A stretch of DNA of 32,748 nucleotides, taken from contig JAFDHL010000003.1 in NCBI GenBank assembly GCA_019308785.1, forward strand, positions 1 through 32,748, given 5' to 3'. Each line of letters begins with the position of its first letter. Within the stretch, counting starts at the first letter, position 1. This DNA comes from Deltaproteobacteria bacterium. Its GTDB lineage: Bacteria > Desulfobacterota > DSM-4660 > Desulfatiglandales > Desulfatiglandaceae. Of this stretch, positions 24,593 through 32,240 are shown one piece after another. A model generated the notes under the pieces. It saw only the letters and a program-made list of their open reading frames with translations, ran no database searches and had not been told where the DNA came from. The position numbers and the translations under genes were made by a program.

Positions 24593-25591
24593 CTATAAGA
24601 TATACGAATAGGCAAGCTGGAAATACTTCGTGGCCCTCTGTGCCGCTTCATCCTTCTTGTTCGCACTTATATTATCATCATCTTCCTGGAAACTATCCAC
24701 TTTTCCTCGAACAAAAGCCCTGTAGACCTTGTAGAAAGTAAGCAGGGAATCCACGTCCTTCTCACCTGCGAGTTCTTTATAGAGGTTCCACAAGATCGCA
24801 GCATCATCTTTTCCCCCATGGTATTCCAGGTCCATAAGGAGGAATGCGATATCTGCGACTGTATCACTGTAACGAAACCGGTCGTTGAATTCAATACAAT
24901 CAATGATGGAAAGGGGTTCAGTAAAACAGATGTGCTCCATGTGAAGATCGCCGTGGCAATCCCTGATCCGCCCCTGCCCTATCCTTTTAAAAAACAGATC
25001 CCCGTTTGCCCTGTAGAAATCATCCGTCCATCTCTTTAGGGCCTTGAATTCCTTTTCCTGAATAGTCGCCCCGATATATTTTTCAACCTGCTCGAAATTT
25101 TCGTCTGTGTTGATCCTAAAGGCTTCCGGTTGACCGTATTGATCGATTTCAGAGGTCTGGAGCGCGTCCATATGAAAACTGGCAAGGACCTGTGCAATCA
25201 TATTCAAATGATCCCTTGTAAGCTCACCACTATCAAAAACCGATTTCATCAATTTTTTATCCGGGATCCGTCTCATCTTTATCGCGTATTCCACGACTTC
25301 ACCTAAAGTGCCTCCCAGAATATGTCTCTCTCCGTCAAACCTGACAGGCAAAACATCTAAATAAATGTCTCTTGACAGCCTTCTGTTCAGCCTGACCTCC
25401 TGGTTGCAGTAATATTTTCTTTTTTCAAGGGTAGTGAAGTCCAGGAATCCGAAATTGACCGGTTTTTTTACCTTGTAGACAAACTCATCCGCCACAAAAA
25501 CAATGGAAATATGCGTTTGAACAACAGAAACCTTTTCTGTTTTATCAGGGAGTAAGGCAGGATTTTGAAGATCATCAATAATGGAGGGCAT
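24593..25591 (-). CDS. Aminoglycoside phosphotransferase-like kinase (COG2187)
   Basis: 332 residues from the ATG at 25589-25591; a GTG seven codons upstream is less likely. The N-lobe has VYKVKKPVNFGFLDFTTLEKR (38-58) with the ATP-binding lysine. The catalytic loop is CHGDLHMEH (212-220) with D215, and the metal-binding Asp is D231 in IIDCIEFND. This is the COG2187 group, in many genomes one chain with a C-terminal COG0645 kinase; here that part is a separate gene at 23350-23952. The substrate is unknown; there is no evidence that it confers antibiotic resistance. Its stop is 99 bases before the right-hand inverted repeat. Confidence 0.82.
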   Translation of the reverse strand: MPSIIDDLQNPALLPDKTEKVSVVQTHISIVFVADEFVYKVKKPVNFGFLDFTTLEKRKYYCNQEVRLNRRLSRDIYLDVLPVRFDGERHILGGTLGEVVEYAIKMRRIPDKKLMKSVFDSGELTRDHLNMIAQVLASFHMDALQTSEIDQYGQPEAFRINTDENFEQVEKYIGATIQEKEFKALKRWTDDFYRANGDLFFKRIGQGRIRDCHGDLHMEHICFTEPLSIIDCIEFNDRFRYSDTVADIAFLLMDLEYHGGKDDAAILWNLYKELAGEKDVDSLLTFYKVYRAFVRGKVDSFQEDDDNISANKKDEAAQRATKYFQLAYSYIL

Positions 25592-25673
25592 AATCAAAAT
25601 TCCCGTAATCACAACAAAACATTTTTCCCCATTCTTTCTACAAAATTTCTATCCCGTCAATAATTAATTCTTG

Positions 25674-25720
25674 CTTTATGCACCTTTAATGTGTATTGTT
25701 TTAGATATACATGCATAAAG
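25674..25720 (+). promoter_or_regulatory. Nested palindromes, probable vapBC operator
   Basis: CTTTATGCA (25674-25682) and TGCATAAAG (25712-25720) are perfect reverse complements. Inside is an imperfect palindrome ATGTGTAT (25689-25696)/ATATACAT (25705-25712), seven of eight matching. They end 10 bases before the vapB ATG, overlapping the ribosome site, as expected for an autoregulated toxin-antitoxin operon. Confidence 0.45.
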
Positions 25721-25730
25721 GAGGGTTTTA

Positions 25731-25922
25731 ATGAGAACAAATATTATTATTGATGATTTCCTGATGGCCGAAGCAATGCGACTCAGCCAATTGAAGACAA
25801 AAAAAGCAACGGTTGAGAAAGGACTGCATTTATTAATTCAAATCAAAAAACAGGAACAAATCCGCAATTTATGTGGTAAACTGAAGTGGGATGCAAATCT
25901 GGAACAGATGAGGCTTGACTAA
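25731..25922 (+). CDS. vapB: VapB-type antitoxin
   Basis: 63 residues. The N-terminal MRTNIIIDDFLMAEAMRLSQLKTKKATVEKGLHLLI is the ribbon-helix-helix DNA-binding fold of VapB (DUF2191-type) antitoxins, and the C-terminal ~20 residues (CGKLKWDANLEQMRLD) are the toxin-binding tail. It should bind VapC to neutralise it and bind its own promoter. AAAGGAGG lies 5 to 6 bases before the ATG. Its stop and the vapC ATG overlap by one base (TAATG). Confidence 0.87.
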   Translation: MRTNIIIDDFLMAEAMRLSQLKTKKATVEKGLHLLIQIKKQEQIRNLCGKLKWDANLEQMRLD

Positions 25923-26347
25923 TGATTTTGGTCGACTCATCGGTTTGGATTAACTATTTTAGCGGGATAGAGACCTGGCAAACAAAATTGCTTGATGGGC
26001 TGCTCTCTAACGTACCCATTCTCATGGGTGATTTGATTTTGGCTGAGGTGTTACAGGGCTTCCGTTCCGATAAAGATTTTGAAGAAGCCAGAGCCAACCT
26101 GAGCACCCTTCCATTTCAGACAATAGGTGGTTATAAAGTCGCTTTAAAAAGCGCATTGAACTATCGACTGTTGCGAAAAAAAGGAGTAACAGTCAGAAAG
26201 ACAATTGACATTATTATTGGTACATTTTGTATTGTTAAAAACATCCCTCTGCTACACGATGACCGGGACTTTGAACCAATGGTAACCCACCTCTCCCTTA
26301 AAGCGTTATCTCAGGACTATATATTCAATTTGAGTAATCCTTTCTGA
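25922..26347 (+). CDS. vapC: VapC-type PIN-domain ribonuclease toxin
   Basis: 141 residues, full-length PIN domain. Acidic metal-binding residues are D5 (MILVDSSVWI), E42 (LILAEVLQGF), D96 (KTIDIIIG) and D114/D116 (LLHDDRDF). VapC toxins cleave tRNA or rRNA and are inhibited by VapB. All expected acids are present, so the toxin appears intact. The gene ends convergently with the dehydratase-family gene 50 bases away. Confidence 0.9.
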   Translation: MILVDSSVWINYFSGIETWQTKLLDGLLSNVPILMGDLILAEVLQGFRSDKDFEEARANLSTLPFQTIGGYKVALKSALNYRLLRKKGVTVRKTIDIIIGTFCIVKNIPLLHDDRDFEPMVTHLSLKALSQDYIFNLSNPF

Positions 26348-26397
26348 AATTCAACTTCAGCCTGTTGAATCACCTTATCATCCCTGAATCAAGACCA

Positions 26398-27837
26398 TCA
26401 TACGTTGGCCAACTCCTGGGCCATCTTTTTCTTCTCTTCCAAATTCGTTATCCTGTAAAGAACCATCATCTGGTTCTGACTTGGACCGGAGCCCTGATAG
26501 GTACCAACACCATGAAGTCCGGCAACCCAGTTTTGCAGGAATTTCATGATTCTCATTCTCTTATCTGCAGGGGCCGCAGACTTGAGGTATTTGGCTACAT
26601 ATTCCTTTATTTCAGGGTTTTCCAGTTCTCTTTCACTAGGCAATGTAACGGCAACACCTCCTGCAATATCACCGGCCAGGGCAAGAACTTCCCAAAACCC
26701 ATCATTAGTATTCAGCTTGGCTATATTGCTCATTGCCTCATCCGGCATGAAGACACCGGAACCCTCTGGCTCCTCATTGCCCAGATGGGCGGCAGCAATA
26801 GCACATGCAAGTGATGTCTCGTTTAATTGAATCATTCGCGTAATTTTTTGGGCAATGTGGGACACTTTCTGTAGCCCATTGTATTCTGCGATAAGCTGGG
26901 TTGCACCAATAATCAAATCCATAAAGCCTACTTTGCATGCTCCACCGCAGTTCATGCGGTGTGTCTTGGCAAATCTGGTAATAAATCTCTGGGTGTACTC
27001 AACCTCCCCGCACATGAATACCCTTTCCCAGGGAATAAACACGTGATCAAAAATCACAAGACAGGTTTCTCGCTGGCCATATATGGGGTTGCCGATATGC
27101 CGTATGTCCTCTGCGCACTCCCGTTCCACGCTGAAAGGATTATACTGGGCTACATAGATCATCCCCTCCGTGCCGTTGGGAACAACAAATGCAATGGCAT
27201 AGTCTTCCTCCCCTTTCCGGCAAGAGATTCCTGGCAAAACAAGGGTCTCGTCCGCTGCATAGGCCCCGGTTGCATGCTGTTTGGCGCCATTTACCACGAT
27301 CCCGTCAGCCCTTTTTTCAACAACATGGACATAGGAATCGGGATCCTGTTCAAGTGGTCTTTTGCTGCGATCGCCCTTTGTATCAGTAACAGATCCGCTC
27401 ACCACCAAATCGTTCTCCTGGGCATACTTGAGGTATTCATTAAATCTCTGATGGTATTCCGTCCCTTTATCCTGATCTATCTCCCAGGTAGTAGCTGCAA
27501 GGGATGGAAGCATTTCGTTCCCGGGACACCGATAGTTGCAGGTTCCCAGTTTTTGACTGCTCAAACGGGCCATGTCCAGTCGTTTCTGAAGATCCTGATT
27601 GCTTTGATGAATGTGTAAGGCACGGCTGATCATCTCACCTGTCAAATGAGATTTGGCGGTCATGATATCGAAATATTGAGGGTCCGTTGTCAGCTCGTAA
27701 ACACGGGCTGTTGCCTCGATGACCCCTTTGGTTACAGGATGGTCTGTCAATATTTCCACCTTCTTGCCGCCTATAAAGAGTTTTGGTCTGAGTTTTGCGA
27801 CTCGTTCGCGATATTCATTTGCTGTCTTAATGGCCAT
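26398..27837 (-). CDS. 4-hydroxybutyryl-CoA dehydratase/vinylacetyl-CoA isomerase-family protein
   Basis: 479 residues, close to the ~484 of clostridial AbfD, with the 4-hydroxyphenylacetate 3-hydroxylase fold. Blocks include KLGTCNYRCPGNE (97-108) with C100 and C104, which match the Fe-S ligands C99/C103 of AbfD, and KTHRMNCGGACKVGF (291-305) with H293 matching H292. The fourth ligand, C299 in AbfD, would fall at A300; Cys297 and Cys301 are close by. AbfD dehydrates 4-hydroxybutyryl-CoA to crotonyl-CoA through a ketyl radical, using FAD and a 4Fe-4S cluster. The shifted ligand means the exact reaction is uncertain; another acyl-CoA or hydroxylase-like role is possible. GGAGG precedes the ATG by 5 bases. 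No acyl-CoA genes are adjacent. Confidence 0.8.
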   Translation of the reverse strand: MAIKTANEYRERVAKLRPKLFIGGKKVEILTDHPVTKGVIEATARVYELTTDPQYFDIMTAKSHLTGEMISRALHIHQSNQDLQKRLDMARLSSQKLGTCNYRCPGNEMLPSLAATTWEIDQDKGTEYHQRFNEYLKYAQENDLVVSGSVTDTKGDRSKRPLEQDPDSYVHVVEKRADGIVVNGAKQHATGAYAADETLVLPGISCRKGEEDYAIAFVVPNGTEGMIYVAQYNPFSVERECAEDIRHIGNPIYGQRETCLVIFDHVFIPWERVFMCGEVEYTQRFITRFAKTHRMNCGGACKVGFMDLIIGATQLIAEYNGLQKVSHIAQKITRMIQLNETSLACAIAAAHLGNEEPEGSGVFMPDEAMSNIAKLNTNDGFWEVLALAGDIAGGVAVTLPSERELENPEIKEYVAKYLKSAAPADKRMRIMKFLQNWVAGLHGVGTYQGSGPSQNQMMVLYRITNLEEKKKMAQELANV

Positions 27838-27972
27838 TTTGTCCTCCGTTCATGTTATTATGGGTTCTCTTTCATGTTGGCGCAGTGTATGATACTGATT
27901 CTTCCTGGTCAATGCAAGAGACCCTGCAGGGCCTTTAACAGCCCATCACACTGCTGACAATGAGATATTTTT

Positions 27973-28890
27973 ATGCAAATAGAGATCCTTGGAGCTGAAT
28001 CCTTAGGCGTAAGAGGGCTTTGTTGTTTTGTAAAAACAAAACACAGGAATATACTCATAGATCCTGGTATAGCTTTGGGCTATATGAGAGAAAAATTACT
28101 GCCTCATCCTGTGCAGATAGCAGTGGACGAAAAAATACAGGAAAATATCATAAGCACATGGAGAAATGCTACAGATATCGTGATTAGTCATTTCCACGGA
28201 GATCATGTTCCTTTGGCAAATGCCAATCCCTATCAACTGGATATAAAAAGATTAATAGGATTGAATCAAGATGTTAGAATATGGACCAAGAACCCATCTC
28301 ATTTTTCTCCTACTGAAAAAGAGCGGGCAGAATATCTTTCTTCAATCCTGCAAGCTGATCTGATTCCAGCCGAAGGTAAAAATGAAGGACCCATGGCATT
28401 TTCCGGGCCGGTGCCGCATGGAAAGGCAAATGACAATTTGGAAACAGTCATGATGACAAGGATTGAAGAAGACAAGGTTTTCGTTCATGCATCGGATATT
28501 CAGCTTCTCGATGATGAGAAGGTTTCTTATGTTTTGGCCTGGAAACCGGACATCTTACTGGTAGGAGGGCCTGCAATCTATTTATCCAGGTTATTTGATG
28601 ATCTGATTAAAAGGGCCTGGAACAACGCCGTAAGGCTTTCTCAGGCCATTGATATGCTGATTCTCGATCACCATCTTATGAGAAGTCATGAAGGGCTTGA
28701 CTGGCTAACACGACTAACATCTCTGACTGGAAAATCTGTTATGTGTGCGGCAGATTTTATGCACACACCCAGAATGTTACTTGAGGCCGATCGTAGAGAT
28801 CTATATGAAAAACTGCCCGTTCCTGCGGGATGGCACGAAGATTATGCAGAGGGTAAAGTTACCACTGACTATTTTGTAAGGACGGTTTAG
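27973..28890 (+). CDS. UPF0282-like metallo-beta-lactamase-fold hydrolase
   Basis: 305 residues. The start MQIEILGAESLGVRGLCCFV with the IDPGIALG segment resembles archaeal UPF0282 proteins. The metal-binding HxHxDH is H73-F-H75-G-D77-H78 (ISHFHGDHVP); later landmarks are VFVHASDIQ, LLVGGPAIYL and ILDHHLMRS, which supply the remaining metal ligands. Substrate unknown; the fold could be a nuclease or a small-molecule hydrolase. The start ATG has only a weak purine-rich element (ATGAGA) ahead. It diverges from the dehydratase-family gene with 135 bases between. Confidence 0.78.
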   Translation: MQIEILGAESLGVRGLCCFVKTKHRNILIDPGIALGYMREKLLPHPVQIAVDEKIQENIISTWRNATDIVISHFHGDHVPLANANPYQLDIKRLIGLNQDVRIWTKNPSHFSPTEKERAEYLSSILQADLIPAEGKNEGPMAFSGPVPHGKANDNLETVMMTRIEEDKVFVHASDIQLLDDEKVSYVLAWKPDILLVGGPAIYLSRLFDDLIKRAWNNAVRLSQAIDMLILDHHLMRSHEGLDWLTRLTSLTGKSVMCAADFMHTPRMLLEADRRDLYEKLPVPAGWHEDYAEGKVTTDYFVRTV

Positions 28891-28921
28891 TTCTCTTTTA
28901 TTTCGCTGTTGAAAACAATTC

Positions 28922-29101
28922 TCAATCAGGATAACGATAAACATTCAACCCTATCCTCTCATCCCTTTCCGGGACGGGCACATTTCCCTCCGTGGAAGCT
29001 ATTATGATGGTCTTACCTGACTTAGACGGACCGAAGTCCTTGGACAAATCTACTTTAATGATAAGGGCCTCCCCTTCAACGGTCATTTCTACATTCTTCA
29101 T
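28922..29101 (-). CDS. Conserved 59-residue protein of unknown function
   Basis: 59 codons from an ATG at 29099-29101 with a perfect AAAGGAGG 6 bases upstream. The sequence begins MKNVEMTVEGEALIIKVDLS, then FGPSKSGKTIIIAST and ends GLNVYRYPD. It resembles a small conserved protein I recall from archaea and deltaproteobacteria (beta-rich, DFGPSKSGKT and VPVP...GLNVYR motifs). SKSGKT resembles a P-loop end but the protein is too short for a P-loop fold. It stands between the UPF0282-like gene and the toxin-antitoxin genes. Function not known. Confidence 0.78.
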   Translation of the reverse strand: MKNVEMTVEGEALIIKVDLSKDFGPSKSGKTIIIASTEGNVPVPERDERIGLNVYRYPD

Positions 29102-29269
29102 TAAAAACCTCCTTTAAGATTGATTTGTCTCTAAATTACATACACCAACCAAAACATCAAGGTTTTTCCCTGCGGCTCTATTAGCCTATCTATACAAATC
29201 ATCGGCTGACCGGAACCCTTTATTGCATTTACAAGTCCCTCCCGTAAAACTTCAAGATGGATATCTCAT

Positions 29270-29506
29270 CTACTTTTTTTTGCCAAGCCAATCTATAAAA
29301 TCTTTTCTGCTCACATCGACGTCGTGAAGAATTTTATTAGTTATTCCCCTTCCTAAGTTTTCGCCCTTATGGTCTGGAACAGTTGCGGTTCTTCCATCAT
29401 AATGCCTGAAGAAGATATGGCTGCCATGCTGTCTACTTTTCTCAAAACCCAGATATTTTAGAAAAGCAATCATTGTTCGGGAAGCTACAGTCGGCAATCG
29501 AGTCAT
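29270..29506 (-). CDS. hicA: HicA-type mRNA interferase toxin
   Basis: 78 residues, a double-stranded-RNA-binding-like fold. Landmarks are AFLKYLGFEKSRQHGSHIFFRH (14-35) with the catalytic His30 in GSH, and GRTATVPDHKGENLGRGITNKIL. HicA toxins cleave mRNA and are inhibited by HicB. The ATG overlaps the end of the hicB gene by four bases (29503-29506). All expected residues are present. Confidence 0.88.
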   Translation of the reverse strand: MTRLPTVASRTMIAFLKYLGFEKSRQHGSHIFFRHYDGRTATVPDHKGENLGRGITNKILHDVDVSRKDFIDWLGKKK

Positions 29507-29715
29507 AAAGCGACCTCAATCTGCTGCACTCCCTCAAAAACCATAGGCGTTGGCGCCTCTTCTTGAAGACAAAGCTCAATAACCTCCCTAATTCGAGGCG
29601 TCAATTCTTCCATAGTTTTTGCTTGTGTATAGCAGCTCTTTAGGGATGGGACGGTTGCTACCAAGTAACCATCTTCATCTCGTTCTATTAAAACACTAAA
29701 TCTATATTTTTTCAT
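29503..29715 (-). CDS. hicB: HicB-type antitoxin (short form)
   Basis: 70 residues, essentially only the partial RNase-H-like HicB domain: YRFSVLIERDEDGYLVATVPSLKSCYTQAKTMEELTPRIREVIELCLQEE. It lacks a separate C-terminal DNA-binding domain, as in other short HicB forms, so autoregulation may be weak. It precedes hicA in the antitoxin-first order. AGGAGGCAAAATG-type ribosome site is present. It starts 30 bases after the DUF433 gene ends, so the three genes are probably co-transcribed. Confidence 0.88.
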   Translation of the reverse strand: MKKYRFSVLIERDEDGYLVATVPSLKSCYTQAKTMEELTPRIREVIELCLQEEAPTPMVFEGVQQIEVAL

Positions 29716-29745
29716 TTTGCCTCCTAAAAATAGGTTTTGGTCTTT

Positions 29746-29997
29746 TCATGTATAAGTCTCCAAAGGAAATGTTTCTATCCGTTCATGACCGACCATTCTT
29801 CGCGCATAGATCAGGCATGCTTGGATATCTTCCTGTTCTAACCAGGGATAACCCTCAAGAATGGTTTCAACCGTATCTCCAGCAGCAAGCATTCCGAGGA
29901 TATGTTCAACCGCAACACGCCGCCCCCTGATGATCGGCTTCCCGCCGAAGATTTTAGGGTTTACAGTGATCCTCTCCAAAATTTTTTTCTCATCCAT
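29746..29997 (-). CDS. DUF433 domain protein (antitoxin-like), without its usual partner
   Basis: 83 residues from an ATG at 29995-29997 with AGAGG upstream; the 45 codons before it in frame are rejected. The start MDEKKILERITVNPKIFGGKPIIRGRRVAVEHILGMLAAG is the DUF433 helical DNA-binding domain. Such proteins normally precede a DUF5615 PIN-like toxin gene in an antitoxin-toxin pair; here hicBA follows directly and no DUF5615 gene is present. It may therefore be an orphan antitoxin, a regulator of hicBA, or a remnant of a replaced module. Confidence 0.82.
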   Translation of the reverse strand: MDEKKILERITVNPKIFGGKPIIRGRRVAVEHILGMLAAGDTVETILEGYPWLEQEDIQACLIYARRMVGHERIETFPLETYT

Positions 29998-30076
29998 AAC
30001 TATTACCTCTCGTTTCTCGCTATTACTTTTTGTTTTTGATTTTAGCCTGGAAGGATACAATATTTCAATCGCAAAT

Positions 30077-30314
30077 CTAAAATCCCAACCCTTTTTTCCT
30101 TGCCAGAACTCCGTCCACCCATCGTTTTTCATCAGTTCCCGAGGGATAGAGAGCGGAAAGGGCTTGAGCTAATCGCCAGTAAAGTGGGTTCATACCGATA
30201 CCGTCATCAACAAGGAATCTTTTCAATGCCTCTCCGCGACCTGCTCCGAAAAGTATCATGCTCTGGTGAAGCTGATCAAGAACGGTTGAACCGGCCCTTC
30301 CTGATAAATCGCCA
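30077..30314 (-). pseudogene. 3' remnant of a DUF1156 (COG1743-type) DNA methylase gene
   Basis: The frame ending in TAG (30077-30079) reads GRAGSTVLDQLHQSMILF, AQALSALYPSGTDEKRWVDG and VLARKKGLGF, the very characteristic C-terminus of DUF1156 adenine-specific DNA methylases. Only about 75 codons remain, and the 5' limit of recognisable sequence falls at 30314, exactly where the 47-bp repeat begins. The catalytic part is missing, so it is a dead fragment. DUF1156 methylases occur with DUF499 proteins in defence islands. Confidence 0.75.
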
Positions 30315-30361
30315 GCCCAGTTAAATTGACTTTGTTTTTATTTAACCGGGGTCAACTACGT
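30315..30361. repeat. 47-bp direct repeat, left copy
   Basis: Identical to 32568-32614 in the same orientation. Each copy contains an imperfect hairpin, CCCAGTTAAA against TTTAACCGGG (nine of ten). It borders the truncated DUF1156 fragment on one side and the AlbA_2 tail gene on the other. Confidence 0.85.
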
Positions 30362-30371
30362 CCCCGACTGC

Positions 30372-30794
30372 TTACGGGTTTTCTTCCAGCCACTTTCTAC
30401 CTTTGCTGGTAAGTATATATTTTTGCAAGCGGCTTTTAGGTTTATCAGGAATTGTCATCTCAATCCAGCCACCTTTAATGGCCGGCAAAATATAAGCTTT
30501 TCTGAAATGATCTGCATTGCGCAATCCAAGTTTTTCCTGCAATATTTGTCTGTTAACCGGTTGCAAACAGAATGGAATAAGCCTTGCGACTTCCATGGCG
30601 ACTTCCATGGTGACTTCCATGGTGACTTGGTCGGTGACTTCTTTTTGTATGGTTTCCGGCCTTGTTAAAGTTGCAATAAAAAAGTCCTCTGTATCGAACG
30701 TAATTTCAATACCTCTTTCAGCCATAGCTTCGCGCAGAACTTCCCTGGGATTTCTTTTCGAGGCCAGCCATAAGGCAAAAAAATGGTGGGCCTA
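30372..30794 (-). pseudogene. C-terminal winged-helix fragment of an AlbA_2/Fic-type protein
   Basis: Open frame from the codon after the TAG at 30792-30794 down to the stop at 30372. It reads HHFFALWLASKRNPREVLREAM, then FFIATLTRP, a VTDQVTMEVTMEV linker and a winged-helix tail ending MTIPDKPKSRLQKYILTSKG, typical of AlbA_2 or Fic proteins. The first ATG is at 30723-30725 (117 codons) but has poor ribosome-site spacing. The linker is encoded by a 12-bp repeat (30586-30633). Because it lacks the N-terminal catalytic or ATP-binding part, it is either a gene remnant or an amber read-through extension of the upstream AlbA_2 gene, with which it is in frame. Confidence 0.6.
30586..30633 (+). repeat. 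12-bp tandem repeat, about four units
   Basis: Three near-identical GYGACTTCCATG units plus a degenerate fourth (GTGACTTGGTCG). It encodes the repeated VTME/VAME linker on the minus strand; a multiple of three, so copy-number changes keep the frame. Confidence 0.75.
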
Positions 30795-32240
30795 TTGATT
30801 TAAAAATGCTTTTCCGTTCTGTGTTATTATATACCGTTGTGAGGGGCTCTTCGGCTTGTCCGGTATGGTCATGGCGATACAATTTGCCTCCAGGAGCGGA
30901 CGTAAATAATTGTTCATAAAGGTCTCACGGTGCTTCAGTTTCATAAAACTCATCATTTCCTTTAGTAGCCTGGCTTCACGGCAATATTTGAGGAGTTTTA
31001 CCTTGTCCGCATCTTGCATAATACTTGTCCGGTACTTGTCCGGTACTTGTCCGGTACTTGTCCGGTCCACCATCCTTTTCCTGAACTGAACCTGAAAAGC
31101 ATACCCAACTTCCTGGAGGATTAGGTCAACCTCAGGGTATTTTTCAAGCGCCTTTCGCATTCTCTGAAATCCTGTACCCCACGCTTCGATCAAATTAAGA
31201 TTCTTGAAGATAGGCGCCAGGACGCGGTTTCTGATTTCTGACCTTCCCGTTCCGAGCTTTTCTATGGAAAGGGTCTCCGGCAACTGTCCGGGACTTGTAA
31301 TTTCGAGCATGTCATCAAAGATCGCTACCTTTATATCGTTTCCAAGTACCGAATAGTCACGGTGAATGACGGCGTTTGTAATCGCTTCCCGAACAGCTTC
31401 AAGAGGATATTCCCATCGATCTTCCCTATACACCTCACCGATCCTCGCCGATAGCGCTATGTTCTTTTTGATAAAGGAAAGACAGGGTTCTACAGTCACA
31501 TGGATCGGACCATTTATTGTCATTTGATCCAGAAACACGCCTTTGTCTGTGCCTTTGAAGCGCGCGCACTCTATTTTTGCATAAGGGAAATACCGTTTTC
31601 GAATGGGCGATTCCGACAAGAGAACAGCCCCATGTGTCGGAAGAATATGGCCTCGCTCATCATGCAATAATCCCATATTTGTCAGACGTTCAACATTGAG
31701 AGTTCGGCTGGTCGTTTTTTTATAATCTGCTTTAAATGTATCGAGAGATACTTCTGCGATGGAGGCATCATATACTGGAAGAGCGTCAAAGGAAATATTT
31801 CGCCTGCGAAGTTCCAGTGTTTGAATCATTTCCTGCGAGGCCTGTCTGGTCGTAGAACCTACACGAATGCAAACGCCGTTATCTTTACCCTGGGATTTAA
31901 TGTAGTATGGCTTATTTGGTCCTGAAAAGATCTCAACAACAAGAAGGGTTTTGCCTCCCACTGCCTGAATATAAATCTCGGGAACAATGGTCGGTTCGCA
32001 GTTGTCTAAAATGTGGTTTGCAATGCGCTCCTCGAGCTTGAAGAGTTTATCATTAACAATACCGATAATTTCGCGAGGATCGTTCCTTACTCCAAATACG
32101 ATTTTTCCTCCGGCACCGTTGGAAAAGGCAACAGAAGTTTTTGCTAACTGTTTCCCACCGGGGAATTGTTCCTTGAATTCAAGGCGTCGCGATTCCGGTT
32201 GAGTCCAGAATTCTTCAATATGGTTTTGCTTCTCTCTCAT
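30792..32240 (-). CDS. AlbA_2 (Schlafen-type) ATP-binding protein with C-terminal winged helix
   Basis: 482 residues of the COG2865 type. The N-terminal AlbA_2 domain has ESRRLEFKEQFPGGKQLAKT (17-36) and FSNGAGGKIVFGVRND (39-54); GVCIRVGSTTRQAS follows at the domain end. The middle carries the ATPase-like block YPLEAVREAITNAVIHRDYS and SPGQLP, resembling a GHKL-type N-box, then AWGTGFQRM. A linker precedes the final winged helix (MTIPDKPKSPSQRYI). Such proteins are usually annotated as regulators or as parts of defence systems; the function here is unknown. The linker contains an 11-bp tandem repeat (31023-31066). The ATG overlaps a short upstream frame (ATGA), and the stop is followed in frame by another winged-helix tail. 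Confidence 0.82.
   Translation of the reverse strand: MREKQNHIEEFWTQPESRRLEFKEQFPGGKQLAKTSVAFSNGAGGKIVFGVRNDPREIIGIVNDKLFKLEERIANHILDNCEPTIVPEIYIQAVGGKTLLVVEIFSGPNKPYYIKSQGKDNGVCIRVGSTTRQASQEMIQTLELRRRNISFDALPVYDASIAEVSLDTFKADYKKTTSRTLNVERLTNMGLLHDERGHILPTHGAVLLSESPIRKRYFPYAKIECARFKGTDKGVFLDQMTINGPIHVTVEPCLSFIKKNIALSARIGEVYREDRWEYPLEAVREAITNAVIHRDYSVLGNDIKVAIFDDMLEITSPGQLPETLSIEKLGTGRSEIRNRVLAPIFKNLNLIEAWGTGFQRMRKALEKYPEVDLILQEVGYAFQVQFRKRMVDRTSTGQVPDKYRTSIMQDADKVKLLKYCREARLLKEMMSFMKLKHRETFMNNYLRPLLEANCIAMTIPDKPKSPSQRYIITQNGKAFLNQ
31023..31066 (+). repeat. 11-bp tandem repeat, four perfect units, inside the AlbA_2 gene
   Basis: ACTTGTCCGGT repeated four times without change. Because 11 is not a multiple of three, the minus-strand translation passes through all three phases (RTS, TGQ, VPDKY, RTS). 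Gain or loss of one unit would shift the frame ahead of the C-terminal winged helix. Confidence 0.9.

Noticed and set aside
26959-27618. 219-codon plus-strand open frame
   Set aside because: Antisense shadow of the dehydratase-family gene, with no domain resemblance or ribosome site.
29998-30132. 45-codon N-terminal extension of the DUF433 gene
   Set aside because: It overlaps the DUF1156 remnant in another frame, and the DUF433 domain begins at the internal ATG, which has AGAGG upstream.
31023-31066. CRISPR-like array
   Set aside because: Units are 11 bp, directly adjacent and without spacers; a simple tandem repeat in coding DNA.
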